Positions 55,845 to 64,000 of a stretch of 64,000 nucleotides of DNA are shown piece by piece. The stretch comes from Caenorhabditis remanei. Lineage: Eukaryota > Nematoda > Chromadorea > Rhabditida > Rhabditidae. Each line of letters begins with the position of its first letter. Within the stretch, counting starts at the first letter, position 1. A program made the position numbers and the translations under genes. The notes under the pieces were generated by a model. The model searched no databases. It saw nothing but the letters and a program-made list of their open reading frames with translations, and was not told where the DNA came from. The stretch lies in NCBI RefSeq assembly GCF_010183535.1, contig NC_071331.1, forward strand, positions 2,232,001 through 2,296,000, written 5' to 3'.

Positions 55845-56545
55845 CTGTCCCAAAATGAAATGACATTTTATGAAATGACATTTAAACAGTGAACTTCGAT
55901 TATTCTGTCAATCTGTCTATCTTTATGTCCGGGTGTCTTTGGCTATCAATCTATTATTGAAAAGAAATCAACTCGTTTCACTTTAAAGAATTCAAAAAAC
56001 AGTAATTTTATGAAGATTTTTCAATGCGAATTTTTGTTGTTATGAAGAAAATTAGACATAAATTGAAGCTATACACAAATTAGGATCGGATGAAAGTTTT
56101 TTCCTATGATGGTCAGTTCCATGCTCTTTATTGTTCAGGCGTGGGCAGGTTTTTTAGTTCAGTACAACACTGTTAACTAGATTTATTAATGCAATAAAAA
56201 TGGTGGGGACACTAGACTTTTGCTGTATCGATTCTTGGATGAAATAATTCTAAAACATTAATTTATTAATGATTGGACACGCTATCGGTCTGTCTGTTTA
56301 TATTTTCAACAAAAAATTTTAAGTTTTGTTTGTCTGTGTGTTTGTGTGCCAAGTATACGGTGAATTCAGATCGGAAAAATATTACTTGCATCCGAATACA
56401 ACATTTTCGAAACAGTGAGTTTGTTCATAGAAATGCTGGTTTGTCGTGATTTTCAGTCTCTACTTCTACTTTTTTTTTAAATCGCAATCAATGATCAGTT
56501 TCTGAATGAACTCGACTCGAAAAAGTGAACTTTGGTTACTTTTTT

Positions 56546-56613
56546 CTTTTTTGGACGAGGTTTTCATTGAGATCAGGAGATCAGAACGATAACTTTGAAT
56601 ATGTCTGAAACAT
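56546..56613 (-). ncRNA. 21U-RNA candidate (unit 2 twin)
   Basis: Variant core 56606-56613 on minus, T at 56566. Twin of 42803-42870. Confidence 0.43.
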
Positions 56614-57142
56614 ATAATGTTTTGTGAGACAATTGCCAGTTAGTGTGTCCGAATAACCTGATATCATTCTTAGATGCCCCTTTTAAGATTATATACTCAC
56701 GTTTGAGATGAACGAACTGTTCCAGATTAGCCTTTTTCAATTTGAAAGGGTTTTGTTACAGTGAAATTGATTTGCCTTTTTCACAACAAAACGATTTTTC
56801 TGTCTGGTACCAAATTCATACACTAATATTTATTACCCCTAGGATTAACCTACCATATGCAGTTATTTGATCTACCCACGGGGTGCCTAAGTTGCATAAC
56901 AAACACCACTATGACATCACACTGTCCAAATAATCCGATGATTGGGATAGGTGAGGGATGACCACCACACTCGAATTTCAATCTCCACACCTAAGCCCTA
57001 ATTGCTCGAGGATAATTGTGGCTTATGGACTTTCTTCCCCCATTGTACGAGCGTTTATTGCGCAATTAGAAAGAGGAAAGTTGCAACAATGTACAAAACA
57101 GTTTGAATGTGGTTGAATAATAAAAAAGAAAAAAAGATTTCT

Positions 57143-57213
57143 GGAGGTATGGGGAATTGAACCCCAGCCCTCTCCCATGCTAAGGGAGCGCTCTACCACT
57201 GAGCTATACCCCC
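57143..57213 (-). tRNA. tRNA-Ala (AGC), copy 2
   Basis: Identical twin of 43400-43470. Confidence 0.93.
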
Positions 57214-57291
57214 GCACATATCTGCGGCCGCCGGAAGGCGCTGATAAGCGCGGCTTTTTGAGAGTTTTTGGGTGATATTTTCTTTTGGATA

Positions 57292-57770
57292 TACCGTAAA
57301 AACTGTATTAGAGCGACATGTCGCTTTATTTTTCAAACAGATTTTTGTTGTCGTTCTATTAGCTCAGCAGAGGGCTTACAACTGCGCTCCACCGAAATTC
57401 CCTTGAAAAATGTCTCTTTTTCTCTGCGTCTCTCAATTTCGCACACTATTTTCTTCAGTTTCGGTAGAGCGCGGTTGTAAGAAGCGTGCTGTGCTAATAT
57501 TAGAGGCTGTCGTTCTACTAGAGGTTGTCGTTTTATTTTTCGAACGAAGTCCTGTCAGGTTCGATTTATGCGAATAAAAGTGAAATCAGAAGAAAAAAAA
57601 ACATAAAATTAATGAAAAAGCAACGAAAACACCCAAAACAGGGTGTCGGTCTATTAGAGGTGTCGTTCTATTAGAGGCTGTCGCTCTATTTTTCAAAGCT
57701 TAAGTTTGCTGTCGTTCTATTAGAGGTGTCGTTCTATTAAAGGTGTCGCTCTAATACAGTTTTTACGGTA
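57292..57770. mobile_element. MITE with TACCGTAAAAACTGTATTAG ends, unit 2 copy
   Basis: Twin of 43549-44027, including the nested MITE at 57359-57498. Confidence 0.83.
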
Positions 57771-58324
57771 TTCCAACGGTCTTCAGTGAATTTTCATATT
57801 AGCTCTGCAGAGTTCTTAAAACTGCGCTCCGCCGAAATGCTCTTGAAAAATGTCTATTTTTCTCAGAGCTCCTCCATTTCGCATACAATTTGTTTCCATT
57901 TCGGTAAAGCGCGGTTGTAACAATTTTCAGAAAAATGTTCCTGTTTCTACAAGTTCTCACAACTTTCTGATGATCTAGACAATACACTTGTTGCTGCTAC
58001 AATGGTTGTGCGATGATACTATTCTCACAAACAAACCTAATTTTAACAATATTTCATTAATATTAATATTTTTCAACTGAAAAAAATGCGCTCCGTTGAA
58101 CTTGTAAATTTTTTCCAAAATTCAAATCCTTCGTGAAATCGGTATATTTTCGAAACTTTCCCGCTCTAAACTTTTACGATTACCACCTGTTACCCCCATC
58201 AAGGACTATGACACTAACTGGTTTGTACTTGAGATAAACAGAGGGCATACAGCAAGACAAAGGCAGTGAAAAAGAGAGGGGGTGAAGTTTGGTCTGTTTG
58301 TGTGTCCAGATGTCCAAACATTTT

Positions 58325-58392
58325 CTGTTTCAATATGCCGTGAAACACAGCTTTCAACGTGAGTGGTTTACTAAAATAACTATTACTAAAAG
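58325..58392 (+). ncRNA. Predicted 21U-RNA gene (unit 2 twin)
   Basis: Core 58325-58332, T at 58372. Twin of 44582-44649. Confidence 0.64.
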
Positions 58393-58408
58393 CAAATTCA
58401 TGAAACAG
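58342..58408 (-). ncRNA. Predicted 21U-RNA gene next to Helitron H5
   Basis: Core 58401-58408 on minus, T at 58362. H5 begins 6 bp upstream. Twin of 44599-44665. Confidence 0.66.
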
Positions 58409-58414
58409 TAACAA

Positions 58415-61073
58415 CCAGCAGGAAATTCGCGGCTACGCCGCGATTTTCGCTGGACTTAGATGACTTGAATGAAAGTAAGTGGAAACTGCTGGAAAATTCC
58501 TTCTAAATCCAAAAAAACTTTTGAGATGAATGAAGTAATGTAATGTTCTTATAACTTTACTGTTCGTTTCGACTTATCTGTTTTTTCATTATTTCTTCTT
58601 AATGACACTGCTTTGTCGTTTAGCATTAGGTGCGGTACAAAAGATTTCTGACCTTTTCACTATAGGTATTCTTGATTCCGGCTCTAACACAAAATTTCAG
58701 TCAGTTTCACAGCAGCTCACCCGGCCGCTGTTTTTTTAGTTGTTGGAGGCAAAGCTGACCCGAGGCCGCGGCCTTTCTCTGCCGGCCGTATGACGGCTTT
58801 GCAAATTTGGCCGTCACACCTCTCTGAACTTCAAAGGAATTAATCTTGGCATTCCGGGGTTTTCAGAGAAAACTTTGGATTCCCTCTACTTACCCGTTGT
58901 CAATGCACCAAAACTAAAGCGTCTAGAAACATCTCTTCGACGTGTTTGAAGAAAGATGAAAAATCGAAACGACGCTGCTGGAAACTCAAAAGTGAGACGA
59001 TCTTGAGACATCTATTCATGGGCACTTTTTCGAAAGGGTTGCTCTCCTAATCAGTTTTGTTGGTTGCTTCTCTATATTCTGTTTTTTGATTGAAGTCTTT
59101 TGGCTCTATTCCAGTTTAGATGTTATTTAAAAAAAGAAATATCACTTGAAACACTTAGACGTCCTTTCAATTGTTTGAGCGTCCCAAAAACATTGAGACG
59201 TTACAGAAAACGTTCGAAAGCCCGCCAAATTTTAAAAGTTTTCTGGAAGTTTCTGGATGTTTCCAGAACGTTTGAACTATCGGCAAAACTCGAAAATTTG
59301 AATTCCCGCCGAAATTCAAAAGTTTTTTCTAGAAGTTTCTAGAAGGTTCTGGATTATTTGAATACCCGCCAAATTCAAAAGTTTTTCCTAGAAGTTTCTA
59401 GAAGGTTCTGGATTATTTGAATTCCCGCCGAAATTCAAAAGTTTTTTCCAGAAGTTTCTAGAAGGTTCTGGATTATTTGAATTCCCGCCGAAATTCAAAA
59501 GTTTTTTCTAGAAGTTTCTAGAAAGTTCTGGAATATTTGAATTCCCTCCGAAATTCAAAAGTTTTTCTAGAAGTTTCTAGAAAGTTCTGGAATATTTGAA
59601 TTCCTTCCGAAATTCAAAAGTTTTTTCCAGAAGTTTCTAGAAGGTTCTGGATTATTTGAATTCCTGCCGAAATTCAAAAGTTTTTTCCAGAAGTTTCTAG
59701 AAGGTTCTGGATTATTTGAATTCCTGCCGAAATTCAAAAGTTTTTCTAGAAGTTTCTAGAAAGTTCTGGAATATTTGAATTCCTGCCGAAATTCAAAAGT
59801 TTTTTCTAGAAGTTTCTAGAAAGTTCTGGAATATTTGAATTCCTGCCGAAATTCAAAAGTTTTTCTAGAAGTTTCTAGAAAGTTCTGGAATATTTGAATT
59901 CCTGCCGAAATTCAAAAGTTTTTCTAGAAGTTTCTAGAAAGTTCTGGAATATTTGAATTCCTTCCGAAATTCAAAAGTTTTTCCTAGAAGTTTCTAGAAG
60001 GTTCTGGATTATTTGAATTCCCTCCGAAATTCAAAAGTTTTTCTAGAAGTTTCTAGAAAGTTCTGGAATATTTGAATTCCCTCCGAAATTCAAAAGTTTT
60101 TTCTAGAAGTTTCTAGAAGGTTCTGGATTATTTGAATTCCCGCCGAATTTCAACAGTTTCTCTAGAAGTTTCTAGAAGGTTCCAGAATATTCGAATTCCC
60201 GCCGAATTTCAAAAATATTGCTTGAAGTTTCTGGAAGATTCCCAAATATTTGGATTCTAAAATCGGAAGTATTTCTGGAAGTTTCCGGAAGTTTCTAGAA
60301 AATTCTGGAAAAATCTTGAAACTTCCGGATCTTCTGGTATCTTCTGGAAGGTTCTGGAAATGTCTAGAATTTTTTGAACGGTTCTATTAATTTCTGAAAT
60401 TTTCTAGAACTCTCTGGAAGTTTTTAGAAGTTTTTGAAAGTTTCAAGAAGTTTCTGGAACATTCTGGATTCTTTTGGAAATTTCTGGATGTTGCGGCCAA
60501 ACTGGCTAAAATTTTTGGAGTATTGTGTTAAGGTGCCCAGGGAGTCACAACCAAATTATGGCCCCCGTATTTTCAGTTTTAACCTGCTTTTCCGATTTTT
60601 GAGTTACTGTAGCTACAGTACCCTTTCAGGGGTATGGCAGTGGAAATCCTGCAAAGTGTCTTGAGGAAAAGTACGGGACTACAGAGTTAAACAATTTATC
60701 AACGTACTCGATCAGTGGGGATCTGAACCTTCCAAGGTATTCAGATTCGACTGTTAATCTTCAAAACTCTGTAACTACCGTAATCCTACAGTAACCGACC
60801 CATCTTTTTTTGGGTGTCATGCTGAGGTGTCAAGGATGTTACCACCCCAGTCTGGTCTCCCCTCGTTCTGTTTGGAACCCTTTTTCATTTTTTGAGTTAC
60901 GGTAGCTACAGTAATCCTACAGTAATCTGACACCTAGGGTCCAAAAAATTGAAGCGCTCGGAGGTTTATGATTATACCCCCAAACATCTTTTGGAACGGT
61001 TCAGAGAGAAAAAAGATATTCAGGGGGAAGCGTCGGACGGACAGACAGAACTATTCCATTAGTAGGAAGAAGA
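58415..61073 (-). mobile_element. Non-autonomous Helitron H5 (2,659 bp)
   Basis: Minus-orientation copy very similar to H4, with the same ends: A on this strand before TCTTCTTCC, and CTGCTGG then T. Fewer minisatellite units and no poly(A) explain nearly all of the length difference from H4. Its 3' end faces that of H4. Confidence 0.9.
59300..60470 (-). promoter_or_regulatory. Heat-shock-element minisatellite, about 15 units
   Basis: Plus-strand reading TTCTAGAAGTTTCTAGAAGG then TTC in each unit, followed by more irregular TTCnnGAA runs to about 60470. Confidence 0.82.
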
Positions 61074-61074
61074 T

Positions 61075-62048
61075 AATTCTTCCGTTTTTCCCTTTAGTAT
61101 GTCTGTCTGTGTGTTCGGATGTCCAAATGTCTGTTCATGTCATTGTAATTTTAAGAGTCATCTGTCGTAACATTATGAATTGCACTTTTAACCTCAGACA
61201 GGGAAATATTATTTCGTATAACAATCACTCCAGGATAACGCAAGGTAGAAACAGTGAAACACATACAGGGAGAATTTATTGTGTCCGGAATGTCTCGATG
61301 TCCAAGTGATTTCCAGAAAACAAGAACAAGTTGTTATATTGGATGAACAATTTTCTGAATATACTGAAATTGTAGTCTTTTGTTAATTAGCTATCTGTCT
61401 GTATATTTGTGTTTCTGGATTTCCCGTTTTGCATTGTTCTATTAGGCAGGTCTTTTTAAATGCGATCGACACCAGAATCTACTTCAATTATTAATGAAAT
61501 TGATTTTACAATCTGTTCCAATTAATGTCATTCTCGTTATGAGATCTATGGAACAGTAACAGTCGCTTCAAAATTTGGCTTTTCTGTGATATCGCTTGTG
61601 TGTCCGAATGTCTTTCTATACATAAAAATTCGTCATGATCAAGATTGTCTGACTATCAGCTTCAACTGCGTAGGTCACATAACCGGTCACTTTGACAACT
61701 TTTAGAAACACTGAATTTCGGTGTGTCCTTAATTATTATTTTATTATTGCATCATTTTTTAATTGTTCCCTAATGTCATAATTTTTGAACAATGCTTTTC
61801 AGATTAGAACAATACGCAACCATTTGATGAAACTTACTTTTTGGAGATAAGACATTCTTGAAACATTAGGTTTCCAGAAGTGGTGTGTCTGTCTGTGTGT
61901 CCATTTGTGTTTGTTTTTGATGCCTGATAAAATGAAAAGGATATCACCAACACAACATCTCATACCTAACAAGACATTTGTAAAACAGGAAATTTAAAAA
62001 AAAATGTTGTGGCACTTTGTCTCTGTCAATAAGGATTTCAGAAAATAT
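61075..62048. other. Right flank with recurring TGTCTGTGTGTCCG tracts
   Basis: No gene. tgtctgtctgtgtgttcgga (61098), gtgtgtccgaatgtcttt (about 61602) and gtgtctgtctgtgtgtccat (about 61882) each follow a gaaacagt-like or aacagtaa-like site by roughly 15-50 bp. The arrangement resembles a decayed minus-strand piRNA unit. Confidence 0.45.
61799..61866 (-). ncRNA. 21U-RNA candidate (ATGTTTCA core)
   Basis: Variant core 61859-61866 on minus. TGGT places the T at 61819, spacing 40. Confidence 0.45.
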
Positions 62049-62116
62049 CTGTTTCAGTTACTACAGAAGAAAGTGTCCCTGTTCAGCTGTCTCACTGAAT
62101 AATTAAACCGGATTTC
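62049..62116 (+). ncRNA. Predicted 21U-RNA gene
   Basis: Exact core 62049-62056. CACT places the T at 62096, spacing 40. The only exact plus-strand locus in the right flank. Confidence 0.66.
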
Positions 62117-62318
62117 GAAGTCTCGAAATTTCAAATTGTAAAAACTCAAAAAGAGTAGTGTGGCCTAGCATATGTGAGAAAGTTACTGATTGCATATTTT
62201 CGTGTCTCCGAAGTGAAAGAATTCCAAAACAGTAAACTGTTGTTTGTCAGTATATTTGTATGTGTTGGTCCGAATTTCGGTACATATCTAATCATTAGTC
62301 AGTCTATAGAATCTTTGC

Positions 62319-62384
62319 GTAGCACAAGCCAAGGACGCATTATCAGAAGTCGTGGATGTTCTTGAACAGAGTCATTTGAAACAT
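62319..62384 (-). ncRNA. 21U-RNA candidate (ATGTTTCA core)
   Basis: Variant core 62377-62384 on minus. TAAT places the T at 62339, spacing 38. Confidence 0.43.
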
Positions 62385-62389
62385 TATTT

Positions 62390-62870
62390 TCCCATTTTCC
62401 ATTAACAAATGTGTAATGCTCGGTAATACTAAAAATTGTATTCATCTATGAGGACTGAACAAACGAAAATTAAACTAAACTTTCCATCGGTTGCTTATCA
62501 GATGAAATTTTTCCAAAACAGTATCTTTCGTATTCAGTGGAAAAATTCACTATGTGTGCTTCCAGACATCAATACCGCTTTTCCGTTGTTTTTATGGCAG
62601 AATGCTTTTCTAATGCCGTTTTGGTCTCCCGAATGATAACGGGCAGTCTTTTTTGCACACCAGGAGCCTTCAAATTGCTAAAATAATGCGTAAGTGCTGT
62701 TTCTCTCGAAAACACCGTTCAGAAACAGTACACTTTCACTATTTGGTGTGTATTAGGAACGTTCGATTTTTTAGAAACTTGTTTTTTTTTTCACGATTCT
62801 TGCCTGTCAATTCGATACTCTAATTCAGAGATGCACGGAAGCAATTTTCGGAAACGTAGAAGACGGAAGA
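62390..62870. other. Intergenic
   Basis: No gene. Weak cores (aaaacagta near 62517, agaaacagt near 62722) are too degenerate to call. Confidence 0.4.
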
Positions 62871-62936
62871 TAGAACACGAAAAATGAGGAAGCGTATTTC
62901 TTTCAGAAGTCAAATTTTCAGATATCTTTGAAACAG
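62871..62936 (-). ncRNA. Predicted 21U-RNA gene
   Basis: Exact core 62929-62936 on minus. CGCT places the T at 62891, spacing 38. Confidence 0.68.
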
Positions 62937-63165
62937 TAACTATAAAATTGTATTCAATAGTGCCGTTTTATTGGTAGTGTTTTAACTGTTGAGTTTTCAT
63001 TTAGATGGACTACTGCTTAGATATATTTTTGGTTTCAAATAAAAAAAGTCACGAAACAGTACTCATCACCCTTTTCACCTAATTGAGTGCCTGTCTGTGT
63101 GTCGGAGACTATCGGCTTGTTACCGGTCTATTTCAAGTTCTCTTTTTCTGGATGTAAATCACTCC

Positions 63166-63232
63166 GATTGTCTTTATTAGGCGTTATTGCTTGTCTTCAA
63201 AATCATTTCTTAAAAATATGCATCTGAAACAG
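63166..63232 (-). ncRNA. Predicted 21U-RNA gene
   Basis: Exact core 63225-63232 on minus. CAAT places the T at 63186, spacing 39. Confidence 0.68.
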
Positions 63233-63327
63233 GGAATTTCTAAACATTCGAGTGGTGTCATCACGTCCAATTATTTTTTGATTGTAACAAATTAAACCAA
63301 AAACCTGTTTCTCAGACCAAACTTTTT

Positions 63328-63393
63328 GTGTTTCAGAATCTGCTAATAACAACTTTTTCTTTTTTCTGCTATTCCGCGGATTTTTACACATAA
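63328..63393 (+). ncRNA. 21U-RNA candidate (GTGTTTCA core)
   Basis: Variant core 63328-63335. TATT places the T at 63373, spacing 38. Confidence 0.4.
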
Positions 63394-63692
63394 TTCTACA
63401 ATCCTCATGTTTTTCAACTAAAAACATTAGGAAACCGACCTATTTCAAAAATGATAATTTGGAAACCATGATTTTGCTTATTAAAAATGGATAGCGGTCT
63501 TTTCTAAATTTAAAATGGAAAGAACGAGGTGATGAAATACCACAAGTATTAACGGATGTTCCAAAACGGTAACTTTTGAGTTTCTGTTTTCAATGAATTC
63601 TTAGAAACGAACTGAGCGTAACAAATTAAACCAAAAATCTGTTTCTCAAATCAACATTTTTTCGTTTTTTGTTGTTCATACACTTTGCGAAA

Positions 63693-63759
63693 CTGACAGT
63701 GTGCTTAAATTAAACACACAAATTATAATTTCTCAATAAAACATACCTATCTGAAACAG
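63693..63759 (-). ncRNA. Predicted 21U-RNA gene
   Basis: Exact core 63752-63759 on minus. TGTT places the T at 63713, spacing 39. Confidence 0.68.
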
Positions 63760-63801
63760 TGAAATCCAAGAATTTGATATTGTCTTTTTTTTTTGAAACA
63801 G
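63735..63801 (-). ncRNA. Predicted 21U-RNA gene overlapping its neighbour
   Basis: Exact core 63794-63801 on minus. TGTT places the T at 63755, spacing 39, inside the core at 63752-63759. Confidence 0.66.
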
Positions 63802-63876
63802 TACATCGTATTGTTTTTGCGCATTTGTCAAGTATTTCAAATTTGTCCAGTAATTTCGAAATGCACTCTCAAAATT

Positions 63877-63944
63877 AGCACCCTCAATTCATTGCAAACA
63901 TGTCTTGTGAATTTTGGAATTGAAATAACATTTTCATGAAACAC
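63877..63944 (-). ncRNA. 21U-RNA candidate (GTGTTTCA core)
   Basis: Variant core 63937-63944 on minus. TGTT places the T at 63897, spacing 40. Confidence 0.38.
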
Positions 63945-64000
63945 TACTATTGTTTGATTATGATTTCTCTCCAAGCATTATACGTGAATCGTCAAACCAC

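Larger units (their letters stand above)
55184..58414. repeat. Segment between Helitrons H4 and H5
   Basis: Twin of 41441-44671. Holds the MITEs 57292-57770, 57359-57498 and 57799-57923, tRNA-Ala copy 2 and four 21U loci. Confidence 0.85.
45327..59069. repeat. Tandem duplication, unit 2 (13,743 bp)
   Basis: Full-length copy including the 2,077 bp missing from unit 1. The right end continues without a break into H5, which suggests this is the ancestral arrangement. Unit 1 length + 2077 - 118 equals this length exactly. Confidence 0.9.

Noticed and set aside
52063..61074. Single 9-kb transposon with 3-kb terminal inverted repeats
   Set aside because: Each arm has its own Helitron 5' TC and 3' hairpin-CTRR end with A/T flanks, and solitary arms occur (H1), so two facing Helitrons are the simpler reading.

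Overview
This is nematode DNA, almost certainly from the genus Caenorhabditis. It is AT-rich, full of MITEs, palindromes and Helitrons, and carries eukaryotic tRNA genes. I could not name the species. I find no intact protein-coding gene. The open reading frames are short, mostly lie in repeats or low-complexity DNA, and show no credible domain apart from decayed fragments of a phytanoyl-CoA dioxygenase-like gene.

The main signal is a dense cluster of type-1 21U-RNA (piRNA) genes on both strands. By hand I count at least 49 exact copies of the Ruby-motif core CTGTTTCA (23 on +, 26 on -), where base composition predicts about 2 to 3. Removing copies made by a recent duplication leaves 42. In 38 of these a YRNT start signal puts a T 37 to 40 nt after the core (38 to 40 in 37 of them). 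About 19 more loci have a one-base variant core (first base changed) with the same spacing. Three of the four exact cores without a start site sit in or next to transposons.

Layout. 1-33 kb: old, diverged block duplications carrying piRNA loci, pseudogene scraps (three phytanoyl-CoA dioxygenase-like last exons, three copies of an unidentified 3' exon), one tRNA-Val(AAC) gene, and inserted elements. The inserts include hAT-like MITEs with 8-bp target duplications (15407, 21182, 24072, 24505, 27871), TA-flanked MITEs (2844, 9530, 20754) and a 1.57-kb foldback (10278-11851). 32.4-61.1 kb: five copies of one non-autonomous Helitron family with the expected ends (5' TC after A, hairpin then CTGG before T), each with a minisatellite of perfect heat-shock elements. 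A tandem duplication (unit 1 33543-45326, unit 2 45327-59069) with apparently identical sequence copied Helitrons, piRNA loci, a tRNA-Ala(AGC) gene and a 1.1-kb foldback. Two indels account exactly for the length difference between units. 61.1-64 kb: mostly minus-strand piRNA loci.

How the parts relate: each piRNA gene is a self-contained unit of core, about 38-nt AT-rich spacer and 21-nt RNA. The cluster appears to have grown by block duplication. Transposons have split or edited individual units, and Helitrons bring strong HSF-1-type sites into a germline small-RNA locus. All calls come from reading the sequence; no search or expression data were available.
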